From assembly GCA_003132865.1 (NCBI GenBank), contig PKYZ01000251.1, positions 19,798 to 32,517 of the forward strand: a stretch of 12,720 nt of DNA. The letters run 5' to 3'. Within the stretch, counting starts at the first letter, position 1; every line of letters begins with the position of its first letter. Origin of the DNA: Bryobacterales bacterium. GTDB taxonomy: Bacteria > Acidobacteriota > Terriglobia > Bryobacterales > Bryobacteraceae. The position numbers and the translations under genes are program-made. Of the stretch, positions 7,464-12,720 are shown piece by piece. The notes beneath the pieces were generated by a model. It had not been told where the DNA came from, did not search any database, and saw nothing but the letters and a program-made list of their open reading frames with translations.

Positions 7464-8131
7464 TGCGCGGGCGTCTTCTCCAACTGCTGTTTGATCCAGA
7501 CGCGCGCGGGATCCAGGCGCATCGCCTTCTCAAACGCCTGGCGGGCGTCGGCATTATGATGCTCTTTGCGCAAGGCCAGCCCCAGCCATAAGCAGGCTTC
7601 CGCGGAGGCCGGGTCCAGGTCGGCGGCCTTCCGAAAATCCGGGATGGCCAGCGACGCACCGCCGCCTAGCGCATCCGGCAGATAGTAGTTCCCGACGCCG
7701 CGGGCCAGGTACGCCTGCGAGGATTTCGGATCGAGTTCCAGCGCCTTGTCGATGGCCTCGCGGGCGCGCTTGCCGTAGGAGAACGCGGAGAGCAGGTTAG
7801 CCGGAACCACCTGCCCGCAGAGCGTGCCCAGCACGCGATAGTATTCGGCACTCTTGGAGTTGATGGCGATGGCGCGCTCGGCTGCCTGAATGCCCGATTC
7901 TGCCACGCGCTCGGCTTGACTCTTATCGCGCAATTCCAGCGAGACTTCGGCCAGATACGAAGCGGCCAGCGCCACGCGGTATTGCGCATCGGCATCGTGG
8001 GGCGCTTTTTGCGCGGCCGCCGAAAGCTCGGAGATCTGTTTTTCGAGCGCGGCCCGGTCCTGCCGGTCGCGGGCGCTCTCCAGCGCGCCGGGCGCCGCCA
8101 TTAGGGCAGCCATCAGGAAGATTGAAATCAT
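7460..8131 (-). CDS. Exported TPR-repeat protein
   Basis: The product is 223 aa from ATG 8131. The N-terminus MISIFLMAALMAAPGALESA looks like a short signal peptide, although it lacks the usual basic residues. The remainder is helical with TPR-type repeats: clear units near residues 95-135 (AREAIDKALELDPKSSQAY), 138-175 (DFRKAADLDPASAEA) and 178-212 (ARQAFEKAMRLDPARVW), plus weaker ones before. The insert NYYLPDALGGGASLAIPDF recalls TatT-like periplasmic TPR proteins, but this is a loose similarity. TPRs mediate protein contacts; no enzymatic function is implied. GAGG lies only about two bases before ATG 8131, which is too close for an ideal RBS. In-frame ATG 8161 and 8221 are alternatives but would bury the signal peptide. 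The TGA stop overlaps the next gene's ATG, implying that the two products are made together, perhaps as partners. Confidence 0.8.
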   Translation of the reverse strand: MISIFLMAALMAAPGALESARDRQDRAALEKQISELSAAAQKAPHDADAQYRVALAASYLAEVSLELRDKSQAERVAESGIQAAERAIAINSKSAEYYRVLGTLCGQVVPANLLSAFSYGKRAREAIDKALELDPKSSQAYLARGVGNYYLPDALGGGASLAIPDFRKAADLDPASAEACLWLGLALRKEHHNADARQAFEKAMRLDPARVWIKQQLEKTPAQ

Positions 8132-8269
8132 CACCTCTATTACAGCGCAGCCGAGGGGCATTCGACCAGGGCGGGGGTCTCCGGGGCCGCGGCTGCACGG
8201 TTCCGTACCAAACAGATCCATAGGAAGAAGTTGTCAGCGGTGGCGGCGATTGCTGTAAACTAAATATGA
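8132..8269. promoter_or_regulatory. Divergent intergenic region with weak promoter candidate
   Basis: These 138 bp separate the divergent TPR and polysaccharide-export genes and must hold promoters for both. On the plus strand TTGTCA (8231-8236) and TAAACT (8256-8261) resemble -35 and -10 boxes with a long 19-bp spacer. Transcription would then start almost at ATG 8270, which matches the absence of a Shine-Dalgarno there. An out-of-frame ATG at 8266 opens a three-codon ORF ending at 8277 over the true start. The promoter call is tentative. Confidence 0.3.
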
Positions 8270-8932
8270 ATGCGTAATGTCATTAAAGTGCCTGCTGTGC
8301 TGGTCTTGGGCTTATGCGGCATGCTGGCCGCTCAGCAGCCTGCACCGGAGCGGCAACCTCCGGCGGCCCAAACTGTTCCTGACAAGCCCGAGCCGGCGAA
8401 AGCAGCCACGGAACCGGCTGCGGACGCCAAGCCTGCCACCGCCGGAGCGCCGGTGGATCCGAAGGCCTACATCATCGGCGCCGAGGACGTCATTTCCATC
8501 CGGGTCTGGCACGAGCCGGAAAACTCGGGCATGTTTGTGGTGCGTCCGGACGGCAAAGTCTCCGTTCCCCTGGTCGGGGAAATCCAGGCAGCCGGCCTGA
8601 CTCCGGAGAAATTGAGCGCCAATATCGCCGAAAGCCTGCAAAAGATCATGGTGCATCCCGAAGTGACGGTCGGGGTGGAAAAGGTCAACAGCAAGAAATA
8701 CTACATCCAGGGCGAAGTCAACAGGGCGGGTTCTTTCCCGCTGGTCATCGATACCACGGTATTGGAGGCGCTGGTCAATGCGGGCGGCTTTCGCGATTTT
8801 GCCAACACCAAGAAAATCGTCATTCTGCGCGGCGCCGAACGGCTGAAGTTCAACTACCGCGAGGTCACCAAGGGCAAGAAGATGGAGCAGAACATCCTGG
8901 TGAAGCCTGGCGACCAGATCATCGTGCCATGA
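8270..8932 (+). CDS. Polysaccharide export protein, Wza/EpsA-like
   Basis: This protein is predicted to form the periplasmic/outer-membrane export channel component for an extracellular polysaccharide. It is 220 aa. Residues 1-21 are a signal peptide (basic start, VLVLGLCGMLAAQ), and residues about 22-64 form an Ala/Pro/Glu-rich linker. Residues about 65-140 are the polysaccharide export domain: YIIGAEDVISIRVW, then VVRPDGKVSVPLVGEIQAAGLT, then MVHPEVTVGVE. Residues about 143-220 contain one SLBB-type ligand-binding domain (YYIQGEVNRAGSFPL, VLEALVNAGGF), ending with VKPGDQIIVP. Compared with full-length Wza (about 380 aa) it is short, with one SLBB and no C-terminal amphipathic helix; such short forms are common in acidobacterial and delta-proteobacterial clusters. 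C16 is not in a good lipobox, so I do not call it a lipoprotein. It is first in the export module, 61 nt before the Wzz-like gene. Confidence 0.93.
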   Translation: MRNVIKVPAVLVLGLCGMLAAQQPAPERQPPAAQTVPDKPEPAKAATEPAADAKPATAGAPVDPKAYIIGAEDVISIRVWHEPENSGMFVVRPDGKVSVPLVGEIQAAGLTPEKLSANIAESLQKIMVHPEVTVGVEKVNSKKYYIQGEVNRAGSFPLVIDTTVLEALVNAGGFRDFANTKKIVILRGAERLKFNYREVTKGKKMEQNILVKPGDQIIVP

Positions 8933-8973
8933 CATGCGCTGTGTAGAAATCCGGGCGAGCCGCCGATTTTAAG

Positions 8974-8979
8974 AAGGAG
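8974..8979 (+). promoter_or_regulatory. Shine-Dalgarno with unusually long spacer
   Basis: AAGGAG lies 14 nt before ATG 8994, longer than the usual 5-9 nt. No in-frame ATG, GTG or TTG occurs between them, so ATG 8994 remains the best start of the Wzz-like gene. Confidence 0.5.
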
Positions 8980-8993
8980 AGCTTTTCAGACTT

Positions 8994-10661
8994 ATGGTAC
9001 CCCAGCAAGGATATGTCAGTGTTTCCCGCCGCCCGCCGGATATCGAGGACTATATCGATATTCTGCGGCGCTATCGTTCCTGGATTGTGGGACCCACCTT
9101 CGCCGGGTTGGTCATCGCCGTGGTGGTGGCGTTTCTGTGGCCGGATACCTTCGTTTCCACGGCGGTGATGCGCATCACGCCGCAACAGATTTCCGAGCGC
9201 CTGGTGCCCAGCAACATCAGCACGCAGATGGCGGAACGGCTGCTGGCCATGCAGCAACAGATCGAGAGCCGCACGCAACTCCAGGAGCTGATTCAGCGGT
9301 CCTCCCTCAACCTGTATCCGAAGGAACGCCTGCGCAAGCCCATGGAAGACGTCATCGAGCAGATGCGCAGGGCCATCAATATTAAGATTGTGGAAACGGG
9401 CACCGCGCAGGCCCAACAGAAGTTCGCCTCGGCTTTTTCGATCAGCTTCTCTTACTCAGACCGGTACAAGGCGCAGGCCGTGGTGCGGGAATTGGTATCC
9501 AAGTTCACCGAAGAGACCAACAATCAGCTTCGCCAGCAAGCCAACACGACCACGCTGTTTTTGAGCGATCAGCTCAAGGCAGCCAAGGAGAACCTCGACC
9601 GGCTGGACGGGGAAATTGCCAAGTTCAAGATGCAGAACGCCGGCCGCCTTCCCGACCAGTTGCAATCGAACCTGCAGGCGGTCAGCGCCCTGGAGCTGCA
9701 GCAGCAGAGCCTCAATGAGAGCATCAATCGGGACGCCCAAGAAAAGATGCTGCTGGAGACCAACCTCCAGAATCTGGAGCATCAGTCAACTTTTATCGGC
9801 TCCAACCTGGAGCAGACGGCCAGCGGTGAGGCCGTGAAGAACCAGCGCATCATCCAACTGGACAACAGGAACATGGAATTGGATACTCTGCTGGCGGCGG
9901 CGCGCCAAACCTATAGAGAGGACCATCCGGACATTCGCAGCCTGGAGGCCAAGCTGGGTGTGCTCAAAAAGCAGCGGGACGATCTCGAAAAGGATGAGGT
10001 TAACGCCGCGGCCAAGGCTGGCGCGCCCAAGAAAGTAACGAATCCGCAGATGGCCCAGTCCCTGGAGAGCCTGACGTTACAGAAGACCAGCGTGAAGGCC
10101 CAGATCCAAGCGCGCAATATGGAGATGGAAGAACGTGCCAAGCAACTGAAGGAACTGCAAGTGGCAATCGCCGCTTACCGGGCGCGCATCGAAACCATTC
10201 CCATCAACGAGGAAAAATACCAGAGTTTGGTGCGCGATTACACCGTCGCCCATGCGGACTACGAGGAGAAGGCCAAGAAGAGGGAGATCTCGGAAACCTC
10301 CAGCACTCTGGAAGAGCGTAAGGCTGGCGAGAACCTGGAAACCCTGGACGCGCCCTCTCTGCCCGAGCAGGCCAGTGAGCCCAATCGCCTGATGATGGCC
10401 GCGGCCGGCATAGGCCTGGGCCTATTTTTCGGCGTGTTTATGGCGGGCGCCAAGGAGATGAAGGACACCTCTTTGAAGAATCTGAAAGACGTCCGCGCGT
10501 ACACCAACTTGCCGGTGCTGAGCAGCATCCCGCTGTTGGAGAACGCGCTGCTGGTGCGCCGCAAGCGGCGCCTGTTCTGGCTGGGCTGGTCCACTGCCAT
10601 CATCATAGGCACCATCGCTATGAGCGGTTCGATGTATTACTACTATTTTGGTAAGAGTTAG
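8994..10661 (+). CDS. Chain-length determinant protein, Wzz/GumC-like
   Basis: This inner-membrane polysaccharide co-polymerase controls polymer length and couples to the export channel and tyrosine kinase. The 555-aa protein begins with a cytosolic Wzz signature (PPDIEDYIDILRRYRSWIV), then TM1 at about 31-50. A long periplasmic region of about 410 residues follows, rich in coiled coil (roughly 185-300 and 350-440). Toward its end is a GNVR-like stretch with YQSLVRDYTVAHADYEEKAKK. TM2 lies at about 466-486 and is followed by DTSLKNLKDVRAYTNLPVLSSIP, the cytosolic segment usual in this family. A third hydrophobic helix at about 528-548 ends in YYYYFGKS, beyond the usual two-TM plan. No kinase domain is fused; the kinase is the next gene, seven nt downstream. 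Confidence in the family is high; symbol left blank because naming varies by pathway. Confidence 0.94.
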   Translation: MVPQQGYVSVSRRPPDIEDYIDILRRYRSWIVGPTFAGLVIAVVVAFLWPDTFVSTAVMRITPQQISERLVPSNISTQMAERLLAMQQQIESRTQLQELIQRSSLNLYPKERLRKPMEDVIEQMRRAINIKIVETGTAQAQQKFASAFSISFSYSDRYKAQAVVRELVSKFTEETNNQLRQQANTTTLFLSDQLKAAKENLDRLDGEIAKFKMQNAGRLPDQLQSNLQAVSALELQQQSLNESINRDAQEKMLLETNLQNLEHQSTFIGSNLEQTASGEAVKNQRIIQLDNRNMELDTLLAAARQTYREDHPDIRSLEAKLGVLKKQRDDLEKDEVNAAAKAGAPKKVTNPQMAQSLESLTLQKTSVKAQIQARNMEMEERAKQLKELQVAIAAYRARIETIPINEEKYQSLVRDYTVAHADYEEKAKKREISETSSTLEERKAGENLETLDAPSLPEQASEPNRLMMAAAGIGLGLFFGVFMAGAKEMKDTSLKNLKDVRAYTNLPVLSSIPLLENALLVRRKRRLFWLGWSTAIIIGTIAMSGSMYYYYFGKS

Positions 10662-10663
10662 GA
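10660..10663 (+). promoter_or_regulatory. Ribosome-binding site fixing the kinase start
   Basis: AGGA overlaps the stop codon of the Wzz-like gene and lies five bases before ATG 10669. This supports ATG 10669, giving MSRVHDALRRAE, over the in-frame ATG at 10648, which lies inside the upstream gene. Confidence 0.65.
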
Positions 10664-10668
10664 AGAAG

Positions 10669-11562
10669 ATGAGCCGAGTACATGATGCCTTGCGCCGCGC
10701 CGAACAGGCCGGTGTCCTGAATTTGGAAAGCGGAAATGCCCCGGCCGCACCGCCGCCGGTCCTTGACCACCAGGGTCCGGCGCGGGCAACGGAGAATGGG
10801 GCGGCGCGAGTGGCTGTCGAGGACTTCGCGCCTGGTGGACTGCACCCGGTCATCCTGGAAAATGTGCCGGAAGTTGCCTTCCAACCCGCGCCGGAGTCGC
10901 ACCTGCTCGATCTGCAACGTTCGCATGAAACCCCGGCGGAGGAATTCCGGACTCTGCGCACACGTCTGAATCACCTGCAGACGTTGCAACCGCTGCACTC
11001 CGTCGTGATCAGCAGCCCATCGCCCGCCGAGGGCAAGACCTTCACCGCCGTGAACCTGGCTCTGGCCGAGTCGCATTTGACCGAAAACCGGGTGCTGCTC
11101 GGAGACTTCGACTTGCGCCGGCCGCTGATTCACAATCTGTTCCAAATAGATCGCGCCCCCGGCCTCACGGATTACCTGATGGGTGAAGTGCCGCTTTCCA
11201 GCGCGCTGCGCAGAGTGGCCGGTATGAATTTGTATGTGCTGCCCGCCGGTACGCCCGTCAAAAACCCGCTGGAGCTGCTCAATACCCGGCAGGCTAAGAT
11301 ACTGTTCGAAGAGTTGCCCAAGGTGTTTACGTGGGCCATCTTCGACACGCCGCCGCTGCTGTTTTCGGCGGATGCGAACCTGCTTTCGACGCTGGCCGAC
11401 GGCACGATTCTGGTGGTCAAGATCGGCTCCACCACGTTCGACAATGTGACCCGCGCGATGCAGTCGCTGTGCGAGAACAATGTGCTCGGCATCGTGGCCA
11501 ATGGCGCGCGCGCCTCGGAGTTGTACAGCAAGTACACGTACTACTATTCGAAGGCGGAATAA
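10669..11562 (+). CDS. BY-type tyrosine kinase, CpsD/CapB/Wzc-like
   Basis: This cytosolic bacterial tyrosine autokinase is predicted to work with the preceding Wzz-like membrane protein to regulate polysaccharide export. It has 297 aa. The N-terminal MSRVHDALRRAE motif is common in stand-alone members and is followed by a flexible Ala/Pro-rich stretch to about residue 85. EEFRTLRTRL (91-100) is the conserved oligomerisation helix. The nucleotide site is complete: Walker A SSPSPAEGKT (115-124, K123), Walker A' LLGDFDLRRP (143-152, D146 and D148), and Walker B AIFDTPP (223-229, D226). Walker A has PAEGKT rather than the more frequent PGEGKT. The C-terminal cluster Y286, Y289, Y291, Y292, Y293 is the expected autophosphorylation tail. 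It is third in the export module, separated by seven nt from the Wzz-like gene, so the two are certainly co-transcribed in practice. Confidence 0.95.
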   Translation: MSRVHDALRRAEQAGVLNLESGNAPAAPPPVLDHQGPARATENGAARVAVEDFAPGGLHPVILENVPEVAFQPAPESHLLDLQRSHETPAEEFRTLRTRLNHLQTLQPLHSVVISSPSPAEGKTFTAVNLALAESHLTENRVLLGDFDLRRPLIHNLFQIDRAPGLTDYLMGEVPLSSALRRVAGMNLYVLPAGTPVKNPLELLNTRQAKILFEELPKVFTWAIFDTPPLLFSADANLLSTLADGTILVVKIGSTTFDNVTRAMQSLCENNVLGIVANGARASELYSKYTYYYSKAE

Positions 11563-11567
11563 GAAAA

Positions 11568-11609
11568 GCAGAAGTCAGGAGTCGTCTGTCTTCTGCCTTC
11601 TGCCTTCTC
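11568..11609. repeat. Heptamer tandem/inverted repeats between convergent genes
   Basis: TTCTGCC-type heptamers occur in phase: CTTCTGC at 11590-11596 and again at 11597-11603, preceded by the inverted copy GCAGAAG at 11568-11574. The block fills the 45-bp gap between the kinase stop codon and the permease remnant. GCAGAAG can pair with either CTTCTGC, so it could form a hairpin that ends transcription from either side, but no T-run follows. It also resembles dispersed short heptamer repeats seen between genes in some bacteria. Confidence 0.45.
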
Positions 11610-12252
11610 ACTCATACTGCAACGCTTCCACCGGGTCCAGGCGCGAGGCGGTGACAGCCGGCCACACTCCGAAAAACAGGCCCACGGCAACCGAGACGCT
11701 GAAGGCCGTCGCTACGGCCAGCCGGGCACCTGGCAAGGGAGGCTCGGGAAAATCGCACTCACCAGCAGTGTCACCAGAACGGAGAATACGATACCGATCA
11801 GCCCGCCGGCTCCCGTGAGTGTCACCGCTTCGCTCAAAAACTGCAGGACGATATCGCGGCGGCGGGCGCCGACGGCTTTGCGAACGCCGATCTCGCGCGT
11901 CCGCTCGGTCACGCTGACCAGCAGGATATTCATCACGCCGATACCGCCCACCAGCAGGCCAAGCGCCGAGATGGCTCACGGCGTGCAATCCAAGCGTGTC
12001 AAAAAACTGACCTGACGCAACGTTCGCCTGCGCGTAGGTGAAATACGCGTCCTTGGCCATGGTCACCTGGAGCAGTTGCTCGGGATGGCTGACCGGCAGC
12101 GCCTTGAGAGTCAGCGAATCGATCAGGCTGAAGATGGCGGTGTTAGCCCCGATTCCCAGCGCCAGCGAGAGGATCGCCACGGCGGCGAATCCGGGGCTGG
12201 AGCGCAGAGCGCGAATCGCATAACGAACGTCCTGCATAATGGCGTCGAGCAT
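11608..12252 (-). pseudogene. Decayed ABC-type permease, ADOP front and MacB back
   Basis: This is a remnant of MacB/FtsX-type permease sequence. The start (MQDVRYAIRALRSSPGF, then ALGIGANTAIFSLIDSL) is typical of acidobacterial ADOP permeases. After HPEQLLQV the normally long extracytoplasmic domain collapses to about 30 residues, ending in VASGQFFDTLG. The matching reading then moves to another frame (about 11972-11712) carrying [19 protein letters not shown] and [15 protein letters not shown], the FtsX-core signature of MacB proteins. That frame has a stop at 11976-11978 just before the match and another at 11712-11714. The last part (VGLFFGVWPAVTASRLDPVEALQYE, split here as VGLFFGVWPAV and ASRLDPVEALQYE) is back in the first frame. 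Hence an internal deletion plus two frame changes are visible; intact MacB-type permeases are about 400 aa and ADOP about 800. No function is expected. The start could also be ATG 12237. Confidence 0.9.
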
Positions 12253-12254
12253 TT

Positions 12255-12267
12255 TGTCATTATGACA
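12255..12267. promoter_or_regulatory. Perfect palindrome TGTCATTATGACA, operator-like
   Basis: TGTCAT (12255-12260) and ATGACA (12262-12267) form a perfect 6-bp inverted repeat around one central base. It sits two bases upstream of ATG 12252 of the permease remnant. Its size and position suit a dimeric repressor site left from the intact gene. Permeases of the ADOP class are often found with PadR-type regulators, but no regulator gene is in this window, so the binding protein is unknown. Confidence 0.4.
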
Positions 12268-12720
12268 CCGTCGGAGCTGCGGTTAGCACCGCCGCGCATA
12301 TCGAACGCCGCACGCAATTTCAGGCCGTTTGAAAGCTCCTCGCGTCCATTTGACGGCACTATAAATGTATTTGGCTCCCGGCACGGATCGGTCCGGTGAA
12401 GTCCTCGGGACGTCAGTTTGACGAATCACGCGCAAACCGGAAAGTTGACCGTCCCGCAGGATACCTGTTGCGAGATCCACCATGCAACCACTGATGGCCG
12501 GCGCTCGGAGTCAATCTGCCGATTCGCCGAGTTTTACGTATCATTTCCAGGGATAGGTCCTGGTAAGCCCCCTTCCCTGAAGGATCTGGAGCGACAAACA
12601 CACCCACCACCACACCCCTAACGCCCAAAAAGTCGCCCCCCGCAGTGACAACACCGACCGATCCGCAAGATGAGCCGCCCCTTCTGCGCCCGCCGTTCTT
12701 GCCAAGCCAAGCCTCCAACG
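12268..12720. other. No supported gene; possible degraded sequence
   Basis: I see no credible gene in these 453 bp up to the right edge. A minus-strand open frame over 12413-12718 and another over 12283-12483 give compositionally odd proteins without recognisable motifs. Visible structure is limited to CCAGG (12547-12551) with CCTGG (12559-12563), C-rich runs near 12605-12645, and a TATAAA-like stretch near 12360. It may be the decayed upstream part of the permease locus or a long promoter region. Confidence 0.5.

Noticed and set aside
6757..7659. 300-aa minus-strand ORF overlapping the membrane and TPR genes
   Set aside because: It reads a second frame of both genes, is Arg/Gly-rich and lacks the hydrophobic pattern or TPR pattern seen in the true frames.
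8312..8330. Possible lipoprotein signal at C16 of the Wza-like protein
   Set aside because: Residues before the cysteine are L-G-L, and the -1 position is not Gly/Ala/Ser, so the lipobox is poor.
9569..10141. Minus-strand ORFs opposite the Wzz-like gene
   Set aside because: They are antisense shadows created by the codon bias of the coiled-coil region; Leu/Ser/Arg-rich with no motifs.
12413..12718. 101-aa minus-strand ORF at the right edge
   Set aside because: Composition is odd (Gly/Val/Arg runs) and no family motif is visible. It could be decayed coding sequence but cannot be supported as a gene.
1..12720. CRISPR arrays, tRNA/rRNA genes, intact insertion sequences, prophage genes
   Set aside because: No regularly spaced repeats, tRNA-like cloverleaf, rRNA sequence or transposase/integrase motif was seen on either strand by eye.

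Overview
The window is high-GC (about 60%) bacterial chromosome. LptD, the outer-membrane LPS assembly protein, indicates a Gram-negative (diderm) host. The broken permease at the right end begins like the 'acidobacterial duplicated orphan permease' (ADOP) class, and the other proteins have a similar flavour. I infer an Acidobacteriota genome, plausibly near Candidatus Solibacter/Bryobacterales. This rests on recognition by eye, not on a search.

Layout, left to right. (1) Minus strand, 1-2271: an RDD-family membrane protein with an N-terminal zinc ribbon, followed 16 nt later by glucose-6-phosphate isomerase (pgi), whose last few codons run off the left edge. (2) Plus strand, 2270-4843: lptD. 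(3) A 149-bp convergent gap (4844-4992) with a GC-rich hairpin. (4) Minus strand, 8131-4993, a tightly packed series in transcription order: a secreted TPR protein, a 540-aa GT-C-like polytopic membrane protein (ATGA overlap), an unrecognised 55-aa ORF (TAATG overlap), then a VapB-like ribbon-helix-helix antitoxin and a PIN-domain VapC-like toxin (17-nt overlap). Three copies of ATGATAAC lie just before vapB and look like its operator. (5) Plus strand, 8270-11562: a three-gene exopolysaccharide export module of Wza-like periplasmic/outer-membrane export protein, Wzz/GumC-like chain-length regulator, and a stand-alone BY-type tyrosine kinase. (6) Minus strand, 12252-11608: a decayed ABC-type permease with an ADOP-like front half joined to a MacB-like back half, a large internal deletion and frame changes. 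(7) 12268-12720: no gene I can support.

How the genes fit together: most of the window is cell-envelope biology. LptD places LPS in the outer membrane. The Wza/Wzz/kinase set should export and length-control a polysaccharide, with the kinase acting on the Wzz-type partner. The divergently placed TPR plus GT-C-like membrane pair could belong to the same envelope or glycan programme, but this is inferred from proximity only. Pgi supplies fructose-6-phosphate/glucose-6-phosphate, including for nucleotide-sugar synthesis. The toxin-antitoxin cassette and the permease remnant are accessory pieces.

I found no CRISPR array, rRNA, tRNA, intact transposase or prophage gene. I do not see a convincing new multi-gene system. 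The points most worth checking are the mosaic permease pseudogene, the triple-repeat TA operator, the 55-aa ORF between the membrane gene and vapB, and the uncertain lptD start.
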